Of a DNA stretch of 64,000 bases, positions 23,721-34,000 are shown one piece after another. The position numbers were made by a program, and so were the translations under genes. The notes beneath the pieces were generated by a model. The model searched no databases, was not told where the DNA came from, and saw only the letters and a program-made list of their open reading frames with translations. Position 1 is the stretch's first letter, and every line of letters begins with the position of its first letter. Source of the stretch: Daphnia pulex (lineage: Eukaryota; Arthropoda; Branchiopoda; Diplostraca; Daphniidae); NCBI RefSeq assembly GCF_021134715.1, contig NC_060028.1:7090501-7154500 (forward strand), written 5' to 3'.

Positions 23721-24306
23721 ACTTTTCGTAGTGCTAGTTGATGAGCTTATTGATAATCATCACGTGATTGGTCGGTCCCGTAGGGCGATGGATGTAAAGC
23801 CGACCTTTTTATTTGTCTAAAAGTTGCGAGGCCATTTTGCCGAATTGTACACCCTTCTGGCTTCCAGGGAACAGCAGATGCAGCACACAAGTTGTTCCAA
23901 AGATAATTCCTTCTTAAAAATTAAATATATAAAAAGCAATATGAAAAGCCCATTTGAGCCATAAGACAACACGTCCGGCGTCGGAGTGATCCGATACTTT
24001 GTGCGCCACTTTTCTAGGCATAAAAAATAGGGGAAAAAATCTTAAAAAAATTCAGACAATAGAAAAAACGTAAAATGACATAAATCCCAAGTTTGGTGAA
24101 TTTATGTCATTTTTTCGATTTTTGCCACCCGAAAAACCCATATGAAAAATACACGCCGCCTTATGGAACGGCGCGGGGTGATCCCATACTTATGGAGGGG
24201 ACTGTACAACGATCCCTTGTTACTCTGACCAGAACATTTGACACCAACATGTCTAAAAATCAAACAAGTTATAGAATTATATCGATTCAAAATTATAATA
24301 CAAAAA
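23721..24306. other. Non-coding interval with a hairpin
   Basis: No gene seen. 24072-24085 and 24100-24113 form a perfect 14-bp stem (AAAATGACATAAAT and its complement); the loop contains a further CCAA/TTGG pairing. It lies about 200 bp beyond the 3' end of the SF3 helicase ORF. Confidence 0.5.
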
Positions 24307-25179
24307 TTACCCGAGTTTAGGATGAGAAAATGACCAACGATCCATACTAAGTAATTCCAAATTTGGTAACTGATTGGCAAACACAACCACTGTATTAGAA
24401 CGCGGGGTCTTGACAGAACCTCTATACTTAGTACTTATCAAAAAGCGACCTTTTAAATCCTCGATCAGGGAGAAGAAATCATTAATTTTTGATACATCAC
24501 TCCGAGCAAAATCAAAAACAAATCCATTACTATTACTTTCGATCATACCACAAACGTCACGAGAATCTGCTGCTTTCAGAATTTGATAATTCAATTTGTA
24601 CATTAAATAATGACTCAACTCTGTCTTGCCAGAATTTCCATCATAGTCAAACACCCACAAAACAGTACGATCATTTTGGGTGGACAAGGCATTTACAACA
24701 CACCTTTGCCAAGGCCGAAGATTGAGGCTGTATGACTGACGACTATTATCCATGTAGGCATTAGATATTACCAACTCGTATTTGTCTTTGTTTACAATGT
24801 AATCAATGTCTCCGGTGAAATTCAGCGGGACTTCTCCTTCTCGGACTTGATTATAGAGACTAACTAAATGTTGTGGTTGATTACCTTGAGCACGAGCCGC
24901 AGCTCGCATTGCTTTTCCGAAAGATTCTATAACATCTTCTGCTTTAATTGAACAATGAGACACACATTCAGCGTCAAGAAACAAATCACTCATACTCGAG
25001 AAAAAGGAAATTCTCCTTTTGTTTACAGTTTCCATATAAACAACACGGTCACTTCTGCAAGCAAAGCTTACGGTTGGTAGAGACTTTAGAAGGTTAAAAG
25101 CGGCTATTAACGAACCACCGTGTTGATACAAACATTGAAATCGACGACTTTGAATGGATAAATCCAATGATTCCGCCAT
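24307..25179 (-). CDS. SF3 helicase of CRESS-DNA-virus Rep type (endogenous, virus-like)
   Basis: 290 aa from the first ATG. Residues 175-191 form a Walker A motif (WVFDYDGNSGKTELSHY), 219-225 a Walker-B-like GFVFDFA, and 264-270 motif C (VVVFANQ), followed by LLSMDRW, the usual ending of CRESS Rep helicase domains. LRPWQRCVVNAL just before Walker A is also typical of these Reps. No HUH endonuclease motif or catalytic Tyr motif is visible in the first 150 residues, so either that domain is missing or too diverged, or this is a helicase-only relative. The ORF has no internal stop. Function in DNA unwinding/replication is inferred from family. It is either an endogenised viral gene or part of a Rep-bearing mobile element. 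Confidence 0.72.
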   Translation of the reverse strand: MAESLDLSIQSRRFQCLYQHGGSLIAAFNLLKSLPTVSFACRSDRVVYMETVNKRRISFFSSMSDLFLDAECVSHCSIKAEDVIESFGKAMRAAARAQGNQPQHLVSLYNQVREGEVPLNFTGDIDYIVNKDKYELVISNAYMDNSRQSYSLNLRPWQRCVVNALSTQNDRTVLWVFDYDGNSGKTELSHYLMYKLNYQILKAADSRDVCGMIESNSNGFVFDFARSDVSKINDFFSLIEDLKGRFLISTKYRGSVKTPRSNTVVVFANQLPNLELLSMDRWSFSHPKLG

Positions 25180-25517
25180 TGTATCACGAGAGTTAATTTG
25201 AAATTGGTCACACGACACAAACTTATTGAGACGCGGATTCAAACAGTTGCGAAACAGTGAACAATGTATGAGACTAATGTTTCTTCCAAATAAGCAATGA
25301 CCGACGTTGGTCCCAGGAGATCACATACGAAGAAAAGCATATGCTTTTCTTTTCATCATATGATGAAATTACAACGTAGAAACAAAGAATTCGATAGTCA
25401 ACGTTTAGCTAAGACTGAACAGTTGGCGCTTCCAACAAAAAAATTAGTGAGTTGCGTCTCTTTGCATTTCCAATTTTCAAAACAAACTTGCGTCTCTTTT
25501 TTATTTCCGTTTCTAAA
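25180..25517. promoter_or_regulatory. Divergent intergenic region with two adjacent perfect palindromes
   Basis: This 338-bp spacer separates the helicase ORF (-) from the plus-strand ORFs. It contains a 22-bp perfect palindrome at 25330-25351 (core GAAAAGCATATGCTTTTC). It touches an 18-bp perfect palindrome at 25351-25368 (TTTCATCATATGATGAAA). A weaker one, GACCGACGTTGGTC, lies about 30 bp before. Candidate bidirectional promoter or replication origin (inference). Confidence 0.5.
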
Positions 25518-25973
25518 ATGACTCCATTGAGTATTCACGAAGAGGAGGATCCTCTTTTAAATAAAAAGAATGAAATCGAAGAGCAACTCCATGGAGTTTT
25601 AATTGGTCAAAATGCGTTAAACCATTCTAATAATCTAGATGACATCGTTATCGCACTCAACATCGAAAGGGATAACATGAACATTGAAGAACCGATTGGT
25701 GAGATTGCCGTTGACGTTCAGAACGTAATAGATGCTGATCCGGACTTACACATCATTCCACAGGCAGACTTAGCCATCAATGACCACAACGAAAGTGAGG
25801 ACGATACCGAAAGTGAAGTTTCTAGCAGCATCAGCATTGATTCCAGCAATGATTCCAGACTCGAAGAACCAACCCCATTTGAGGAAGAGGTCAAAAATAA
25901 TATAATTTCGTTTGTTGTAAAAATCGAGCGATTAATCCAGTATTCAAAAACATATCAAATTAGATGGACATGA
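25518..25973 (+). CDS. Acidic hypothetical protein of the Rep-bearing element
   Basis: 151 aa, strongly acidic, with a Ser-rich stretch (SEVSSSISIDSSNDS). No recognised domain. It is divergent from the helicase ORF and overlaps the start of the next ORF by 10 nt in another frame, a compact arrangement unusual for this genome. Either two overlapping genes or one gene with a frameshift near 25964. Confidence 0.5.
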   Translation: MTPLSIHEEEDPLLNKKNEIEEQLHGVLIGQNALNHSNNLDDIVIALNIERDNMNIEEPIGEIAVDVQNVIDADPDLHIIPQADLAINDHNESEDDTESEVSSSISIDSSNDSRLEEPTPFEEEVKNNIISFVVKIERLIQYSKTYQIRWT

Positions 25974-26374
25974 TTTCACAGTACATAGCTGGAACAAAAT
26001 CGACAAGAATTTCCACGTACGATATCTGGAAACTGATGAGAAAAAACGAAGATTCGCTGAAAGCAGCCATTCTAGTTGGGCAAGAAGAAAAACCTAGATT
26101 TCTCGTAGGAAGAATGCATCGTCAGCTGATGGATTTACGCACCAATAAGGCCAAGCAACTTCTACAGCAAATCATGTACGATCGCAATAATGCTATTCAA
26201 CAAATGGACAAGATTATCGAGCGTTTTGGAATGCAATCCATATCAATAATGTTGCTACAACAATATAACAACATCATCTCAGCCAGCGAAAGGGGAGAAC
26301 GTTTCTACGACCAAATGGCTGACGACTCAAAAAAGGCAAAGAATGTTGAAATGCGCATTTCCCGAAACAACTGA
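25964..26374 (+). CDS. Helical hypothetical protein of the Rep-bearing element
   Basis: 136 aa, predicted mostly helical (LMDLRTNKAKQLLQQIMYDR). No known motif. It overlaps the upstream acidic ORF by 10 nt. Function unknown; the position next to a viral-type helicase suggests it belongs to the same element. Confidence 0.45.
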   Translation: MDMISQYIAGTKSTRISTYDIWKLMRKNEDSLKAAILVGQEEKPRFLVGRMHRQLMDLRTNKAKQLLQQIMYDRNNAIQQMDKIIERFGMQSISIMLLQQYNNIISASERGERFYDQMADDSKKAKNVEMRISRNN

Positions 26375-27188
26375 AATAGTAAGGATTCCAATAACTTGTC
26401 ATAATGATTGATTCGGAAAAGCAACAGAAGTCGAAAAATAAAAAATTAAGAATTTGTTCATAAAAAACTATAAATCCATCGTGTTCTCTTTAAATATTAC
26501 CTCGTTACATTTTATAGTCAAGTGAAATATTACTAATTTTCCCACATTTCTTATTTTCGTTTTGCAATCCCGTTCTTCTATGAATAATTCTAAGAATACT
26601 AACGTCTAAAGCCATTCATTAATGACGACCACAAGACGTCTTCTCTCATATAACAATTGTGCAGTCTAACACAGTTGTTGCTAAATGTGGAAGGAATACA
26701 TTTTGAAATCTAGAATATAAACAAAGAATGATCACCGTATCCTAGTTTTCATTGAATTACAATTAAACAATTGTTAAAATGGTTCAAATACTTGATTTGA
26801 TAATCGGAAAAACGTTTAGTAATTTTGAAGAAATTGAAACTCTGATGACTACCCGAGGAGAATTTTCGCATTGTGTTATACGGTCGGATCAGCACATGCA
26901 TGTAGAACGCAATTTTAATTCATTATTGGAATGAATTCTCCGTTTTTGAAGAGGAGTGGTTAGAAAAAAGGGCGCTGACTGCGAAAAAGAATTTTCCGTT
27001 TCAATGACGGATGAAAAATGCAATGTATATGGTATCCAATAACTAAAATCAGAATCCGTTTAAAGTCATGTTAAAACATAAAATTGTGTATTTATAAATG
27101 CTTTCGCTACAAATATTGTATGGCTAAAATAAAAAAATCCTGTTCATTTGGAAGGCCAAATAACTCAAAGACTTTGAAAAAGCTACTT

Positions 27189-27270
27189 CGAGGACAGGAA
27201 TCGAACCTAAGACCGAGGAGCTTTGCCTACCTTCTCAAACCGAAGCTATAACCACTATGCCAACCAGACC
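27189..27270 (-). repeat. tRNA-Ser-like pseudogene/SINE head
   Basis: Minus strand: A-box-like TGGCATAGTGGTTA, a TTTGA-containing anticodon-like segment, an extended variable-arm-like segment, and a good B box GGTTCGATTCC. Acceptor arms do not pair convincingly. Confidence 0.5.
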
Positions 27271-27415
27271 ACATATTGCTTATATACATTGATAAACAAT
27301 ACAACACACAAAACGAGATAACTGTTGATCCTTTAGTCAAAATGGCCGTCTTAACTCTTTAAAATTATTTTGTGGAAGACGCATATCGTCGTCAATCAAA
27401 CAATATTGGTTGACT

Positions 27416-27487
27416 CAAGAATAACCTGACTGTCTGAAGTAGAAACCGAACGTAGGCCATTACCATCTTACGACACTCTAACCACTG
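27416..27487 (-). repeat. tRNA-like fragment
   Basis: Minus strand: TTGCAGTGGTTAGAGTG (A-box-like) followed by GTTCGGTTTC at B-box distance. Degenerate; not a functional tRNA. Confidence 0.4.
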
Positions 27488-27633
27488 CAACAGTTTCAAC
27501 AAAACAACTCCTGCAATCAAAACTGGTAACTTATATGCATATATAAAAGATAAGAATAAATGAAAGTCGCACATTATTACTCTTTCATTCAAAATACTCT
27601 AAATTCTTCATAATGATTAAATGTTGAAAATTT

Positions 27634-27712
27634 CAGACGGACGAAGGATTTGAACGTTAAACTCATGCACCGCAACCCAACACTCAAACCACTACACTGA
27701 TCGTTACGATAT
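27634..27712 (-). repeat. tRNA-like fragment
   Basis: Minus strand: AGTGTAGTGGTTTGAG followed by GTTCAAATCC, spaced like A and B boxes. Degenerate. Confidence 0.4.
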
Positions 27713-27907
27713 AAAGCTGCACAATGTTTTCAATTACAAAATTTATAAAAAATGCGTGGATTTGTTTCTTATAAATGCGTTTATAACTTGAAACTGATTA
27801 GTACTTATACAAGCAAGTTCAAATCAAGACACGCAAAGAAGTCAAACATTTCTTAATGCTTACATGTTTATTTCAATATGGTATTACCGGGAAGATTTTA
27901 GGAGTGT

Positions 27908-28372
27908 TTATTGATTGCGGTTTTCATATGTGTGTAGTAAGGGAGCTAAATACCAAATGAGCTCGATATTTTCAAAAGATATTGGGGGGGATGGGTTTAA
28001 TGGAATAGCGAAAACTTTACAAAAAACGTCAGAGGGGCGCATGGGAAACGTAACACTGCTCAGATTTGAACCAGAAAAGATATGAAACCGGGAAGAAATA
28101 TAAGGATATGTGAATGCATTGACAAGCTCGAGAAATTTGTGTGCAATTATTTGGGTAATACCATTCTTAATAGCAATATCGACGCATACAAAGGCATCGA
28201 ATGAATTTGATAAAAATACGTTGTTGGGAAACGTATCACTCAGAACAAAATCAGTAAAAACAAGCTTTTTTGGCCAGCGATTACCTCTATGTACCAATTG
28301 CAAAAGTTTGTTTGATTTCTTATTCAAAGTCTTTGCTTCAATAGTAAGTTGCAATTTGTTTTCAATTATCAT
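27908..28372 (-). CDS. Hypothetical 154-aa protein
   Basis: An open frame of 465 bp in AT-rich DNA. The translation has normal protein composition (LVHRGNRWPKKLVFTDFVLS) but no recognised domain. Its ATG overlaps the stop of the upstream minus-strand ORF (28369-28599) as ATGA. Reading in the opposite frame is also partly open, so this may be fortuitous or a decayed transposon piece. Confidence 0.3.
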   Translation of the reverse strand: MIIENKLQLTIEAKTLNKKSNKLLQLVHRGNRWPKKLVFTDFVLSDTFPNNVFLSNSFDAFVCVDIAIKNGITQIIAHKFLELVNAFTYPYISSRFHIFSGSNLSSVTFPMRPSDVFCKVFAIPLNPSPPISFENIELIWYLAPLLHTYENRNQ

Positions 28373-28599
28373 TCCACACGATGTTGTTGGTAATTGGTAT
28401 TTACTCTTTTCGATACAGCGGTTTCGAATTTGTTCGGCTTGTAGATTACCACTACGTAAGCACCGTCGAAAAAAGCCTTGAAAACTCTCAAAAGGGAAAG
28501 CACTATTCGTTTCAACGTCATGATACTCAACACTGCTCTAATTGATTTGGATCTATCCGTTAGTCTGGTAGGTCTAATTATTATATTATTACATCGCAT
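28369..28599 (-). CDS. Hypothetical 76-aa ORF
   Basis: Small basic ORF (MRCNNIIIRPTRLTDR...) whose stop overlaps the start of the 154-aa ORF by 4 nt. No homology recognised; weak support. Confidence 0.2.
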   Translation of the reverse strand: MRCNNIIIRPTRLTDRSKSIRAVLSIMTLKRIVLSLLRVFKAFFDGAYVVVIYKPNKFETAVSKRVNTNYQQHRVE

Positions 28600-28700
28600 T
28601 GTGCCAGTCAGATCATTTTACTTTGCTTTACATTTAGTGCGCGGTCCAAATTACGGATCTCGGTCACATTTCGTACTGTTCAACTTTAGCTAAAAGAATA

Positions 28701-29136
28701 ATGGACTGCTTGATGACCCGTGAAATCTGCACGAAGATGCAGTGGAAGACGCGTACCAAAGATTCGCGGCCGGGTATTTGCCCTCTCGTCAACATTCTTT
28801 CAATTTTCGGAGGTTTGTACTGTGGTCAATAGCACCCTACTAACGAATGTTTTAATGCCCATTTTTCGATTTGTTCTTTCATTTACAGCAGTGATGACGG
28901 CTGTTTTAGAGAAACACAACAAAACCACTTCAATGGCCAAGATTGTTTTTGCCGTCCAAGAAGCGAGGCGCCAGCATCAATGTGAATACTATAAGTCGTT
29001 GAACATGACGCCAGTAAATGAATCGGAGGAGGAAAGTAGTTCTGTTCAAAAGAAATGCGAAAAAAGCCAAGCCATCCTACTGATGCAACAGCGGACTAAG
29101 GCAATCTTACAGGCATTGGAAAATTATCGAGAATAA
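28701..29136 (+). CDS. Small hypothetical helical protein, two exons
   Basis: Model: 28701-28772, then an intron from gtatttg to tttacag, then 28890-29136. The join keeps the frame and gives about 105 aa (MDCLMTREICTKMQWKTR ... TTSMAKIVFAVQEARRQH ... QAILQALENYRE). Charged, probably helical or coiled-coil. I do not recognise the family. It lies just upstream of the TPR fragment and could be unrelated to it. Confidence 0.45.
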
Positions 29137-29769
29137 TCACAAGCGCATTGGAGAACATAATATTATTTCTTTCAAGTGATTGTATTAGTTTGTTGGTGAA
29201 TTATTTCTTTTTGGTTTTCTACATTAATTTTTTCAAGTACCAATAGTGAATTGAAACAATAATTTGACTTTTTTATGATTCTCAATTTCAACAACAATAT
29301 AATTTTCCGTTAACAGCACATTTTTTGAAAAAGATTTAGTCTTGCACTTTCTTTTCGGGGTCTACTGTTTAGCGTCATTCATTTCTCAAATTATTTGCAA
29401 TGGCCGCCATGTTTTGTAAAATGTCAAAGTGACAAAATTCTAATATTTTGATTTACGGGAGCAGAAAGCAGACCCCCACTAAACAATTTAAGTTGACAAA
29501 GTTGTGAAGAATGAATTCATTCTAGCCTTTTATCTAATTCAGTTTTCCCTGGAACTAGTGTGTGTATAATGGACTAACAGTGCAGAAAATATTTTCGCCT
29601 ACGATCTTAACCTGTTGCTAGTTAAGTTGACAGCAAAATGTTTTACGGCATTTCAAACTGTTGCTGGTAAATTTGAAAAAGAATTTGTGTAACTTTTAGC
29701 CTACTTTAATATGTTTTTAAAAAACATCCAACTAAAAAGTTGGATTCACAGCTTCAGCAACTACAAGAT

Positions 29770-30860
29770 TGGGCACGAAGAGAGGAGTCTAATTCAAGAT
29801 CTGACAGATGGGAATCTTGCCTCCTCGCAAGATCAGCTCAAAAATGTTGGATCAAAACCTACTTTGTAAGCTATATTTCTATTTTTCTTGTAATTCGTAT
29901 TTTAAAATCAATCTTTGTTTTAGGCTTGAAGCTATGCAGCAAGATTGGAAGAAAAAAAGGAATCGCTTTTAGAAAAAAAATAGGCTTAACTCTCTACTTT
30001 CAAGAAGAAATGACGGCCTGGGTAGACTTACAGGGGAGCTCAAGGCTTTAACTGATCAACTTGTTCATGCTAATAAAGAAAAATCTGAAGCCCTTATTAA
30101 AACTGAAGAGCTTAACAGCCAACAACTCACTTTGGAATACAAGTAAGCTCACATTTTTAACAGCTTGTATTAAGGTAAATCAAAATTGAAAATTTGTATA
30201 GAGAGAGAAGGCTGGACCAAGAACGGGAACTTATTGTTCGACAACAGAGGCTTCTGCAAGATGAACTTGAAACAAGAACAAGAGAGATTATGACCATACG
30301 ACGTGAGAAGACTTCAAGAGTGCTAGAACTCGAAGAACTAGAAGAAAACATTGAAGCCATGTCACCTGCGGCTTCTCGGTAATCGAATGTGTTTCCCATT
30401 TTTTTTAATGTAAATTAATATAATGAATTCATTTAATAGGTTGTTAAAATCAGGAATGACCCTAACTCAGATTTATAGTCAATATGTGTCTATTTCTGAG
30501 CAAATGCTATTTGAAGAGGAAGAGAATAAGAAATTGAATAACTACATAGATCAAATTCTTCAGGTAAAGAAATACAATTTTTTCCGTGTGTTTGAAAATT
30601 AATTCTTTTATTTCTTTCAACAGGAACACGAGGATCGAGCGCCAACCATAGCTCGACAACGCGAAGATAGTATCCTCAAAGAAAAGAAAGAAAAGGAGGC
30701 TGCTTTAGACAGTCAAATTCAAGCACTTCAAGGACAGTTAGCTGAATTAAGAGCTATCGACGGCTTTGATAAAGAGACTGAAGGCTGCGATGTTCCGACT
30801 ATACCGGTGGAGAGTTTAAATGTTATAAGTTATATGTTATACGTCGCATGTTATAAGTAA
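29770..30860 (+). pseudogene. Tpr: Fragment of nucleoporin TPR/Megator (N-terminal coiled coil)
   Basis: Five exon-like blocks: about 29770-29865, 29924-30143, 30202-30378, 30440-30563, 30624-30860, joined by short GT-AG introns. The translation is a coiled coil that fits the N-terminal region of the nuclear basket protein TPR (Megator): KERRLDQERELIVRQQRLL, then GMTLTQIYSQYVSISEQ and EEENKKLNNYIDQILQEHED. Only a piece of this very long protein is present. An in-frame TAG (about 29969, after DWKKKRNRF) breaks the second block, and the end switches to an unrelated 15-residue tail (SLNVISYMLYVACYK). It is probably a relocated duplicate, cut short next to the MULE element. Confidence 0.72.
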
Positions 30861-31006
30861 CGTTGATGAAATAAATAAAATAAAGTTGACAAAATCTGTT
30901 TCTTTTTGTCTTTTTTGCCGAAATTTCTGAATCCAATAGAACTACATCCGATTCATAAATATGCGGAATTTCATATCTGTAGGCCAAATAAAAGTTCGTT
31001 TTCAGC

Positions 31007-34000
31007 ATGCATTATGAATGTATTAAAAACACATTTAAAAATGAAAATAAAACAGTTCTGTGCATGCACGTAGAATACGTGTTAAACGCTTTCCAAAACG
31101 GAAAAAGGGAGCACTTTTGGTGTATGTTGCACAATGCATGTTACATTTTTTTCTTCCATTTACAATACATTATAAATGCATGTCGTCATGCGAAAATTCT
31201 CCTCGGGCTGAAGAACGAGTTCTTCTATCCACTCAAAATTGTAAATAGCGAAACAATACAGACTTACAACAAAACAGTGAAATCCGCATCAAAAATCTGT
31301 GATGAGAAATGGCGGTACAAAAACGCTAAAATTGTATGCTGCCATCACTGCAAACATCGTGATCGTGGGAGTGGAAAACGACCGAATCAAAATGTTTTTG
31401 CGTGTGAGTGCCCCTTTTTCTTCCGTGTGGTTTATCAACAAAGTCTTGAAAAATTCACAATAACATCATTGTTTCTGGAACACAAAAATCATCCAATCTC
31501 TTCTGAGGACATCAAAACCTATCGCAAAGCTAAGTAAGTATAGTTGAATGCGTTAAACTATCACCTAATAAATACATGTGCCATCACTTAAATTTACAGA
31601 AATCTAAATCCTGAGGCTTCAACTTTCACTCAAACAGCTCTATTAACTGGAGCACAACCACATCATATCAGAAAAAATCTCATGTTGGAGTTCGGAGAAG
31701 CCTTATCTACTAAAGATATCCAAAATATGAAATGCAAACTTCAAGGTAAACATGATGATAATTTGTAGAAACCATAATTTGTTCAACAATCGTTTCGTCC
31801 ACGATCCAGGTATTAAACAAGATGATTGGCATCACACTGCTGAACTGTTAAATGTCTATGCTAAGGATCCACGAAATTTAGTTAAAGTATTTCATGATGA
31901 CGATAACAACATCAACCTTATTTGCGTCCGGTTATCGAAATAAAAAGAACTGTATCGTTTGTATGGACAAACTCTCAACTTGACGGCACTTACTGCACCA
32001 ACGTTCAGGGCATGCCATTATATACTCTTTTGATTGAAGACAACCACGGAATTGGACAGCCCATCTACTACGCATGGATGAAACAAGAAACAACAGATTT
32101 TATTACGCTAGCACTTCGAACGTTCGCTGAGGTAAACTCCGTACTAAATTCAAAAATTGGAATAATGAATAATGACTAAACATCACTCCTATTTATTAGA
32201 ATAACGATGTGTCTGTAACGAACGTAATTTTAACCGATAAAGACTGTGCAGAACTCGCTGGGATAAAAACCGTATTTCCAAACGCTACGAGTCTCTTGTG
32301 CCAATTTCACGTTGATTGCGCCGTTGACACCAGACTTAATAAAGCGAAAGTGGAAACAAATCACCAAGAAGAAATTTATCAATCATTTCAGAGAGCAATG
32401 CATGCTGAATCTGAAGAACAAATTAAAAAAGAGGAGCAATACCTCTGTAATAACTTATTCATTATCCAAAGATTTATTGTGTATTTCAAAAAAAAAAAAC
32501 AGAAGAAGACAATCTCGGAGACTATTTCAAAAAACAATGGTTCAACATAAGAAAAGTTTGGTGCGATTTATATCGCACTACTTTATTCACCAAGGGTAAC
32601 AACACAACCAACAGACTTGAAAGGTAGCATTTACTAAAGCAATAATCAATGTGTTAGTATATCAATTCATATTCTTGTCCTCGATAACTTTTTTAGATTT
32701 CACTCAACAATCAAGAAAACCATAAACCACAGACAAGTAAAGTTTCACCAAATAGTGCAAGTTCTTCTTGACATCTCTACTCTTCGCACGATGGATTCTG
32801 ATAGAAAAGCAAGAGAAGCAAGAGTAAAGTTCCCTACATCAAAGCCTCACCCACTTTTGAAAGCATTTTCAGAAGTAATCACTCCATATGCGCTGAAGCT
32901 AATACAAGCTGAAATAGCTATGAACAAAACATCATCCTACGGAATTTTCAAAGTAACATGCATGTATAATTAATTTAAAAAAAGGAATAATGCTTCAACT
33001 AAGTTGTTACCGTATTCAGTCTGCCGACGTATATCGCGTCACTTCAAACAAAGGTGAAAATGAAATCAAAGGAAACCTACAATCATGTACCTGCCATTTC
33101 TTCATGACCTGCTACGGCCTTCCGTGCAGTCACATCGTTTACGTAGCAACAGAAATGGAAATATGTCTTCCACAGCAAGCCTTTAACTCCTGCTGGAAAG
33201 TCGAAAAAATACCAAGTCAGGAAGCCTCCCAAATTGAGGAACCCACCAATGACTCCATAACAGTAAAGATGAAACGCACAAAGGCAAAAAGTTTCACTAG
33301 AGAACAATTATGGGTGGAAGCTAACGAATTAGCAAAAGAATGGGCAAATACGTTAACAAATCTACCGATTCCGGCATTCCAAGGGCAACTGAACGCCATG
33401 AAACACTTGATCGAGTGTGCGAAAAATAACATCACAATCAACTTCAGTAAAATAAAATAGAAACAGCTTTCTTACAAACCGGTTTTTTTAACTTTTTCGT
33501 TTTCCAATTACAGACGAAAAGATCAGACCAACAGAAGAGAAAGAGGCAACCAACCTTGTGAATGAGCAATTTATGCAAATAGCCATACCAAATTCCACTG
33601 CATGCGAAACACACAAACAACTAGCTTTAAACATGGAAGGTAACCTGTGGCAAAAGTGTATAACTTAACATTAATGTAATTGAAGAAATCTCATTTTCCA
33701 ACTACAGATGACATCACGAAAATGGCGAAAGAACTAAATTCCAATCAGCATAATATAGATGAACAACAGCAAATGGAAACAGAGGTTCAACAAATCACAG
33801 AAGTAGTGAATGAACTCGTAGTCGTACCTGACGTCAAAAAAAAAAGAGTGAAAGATTGAAGAAACTAAAACAATTGAAACTTGTAAACATAAAAAGACGA
33901 CAGGGTAAACCAAGAACAACTAAAAAGCTTGATAAATACAAGTACAGTCCCAAACCATTCCTGAAAAAAAAATCACACGAGAAAAATAGAAGTATAAACT

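Larger units (their letters stand above)
26375..27907. other. AT-rich non-coding interval with small ORF and tRNA-like fragments
   Basis: Contains a 51-aa ORF at 26779-26934 (+) (start MVQILDLIIGKTFSNFEEIE). Its pattern faintly resembles the N-terminus of FAR1/MULE-type DNA-binding regions, but it is too short to assign. Three minus-strand tRNA-like stretches lie at 27189-27270, 27416-27487 and 27634-27712. Nothing else is supported. Confidence 0.4.

Noticed and set aside
27189-27270. Functional tRNA-Ser gene
   Set aside because: A and B boxes are present, but acceptor and other stems do not pair convincingly.
28110-28481. Plus-strand 123-aa ORF
   Set aside because: Lies opposite the longer minus-strand ORF, has no motif and no splice context; left out as a likely shadow.
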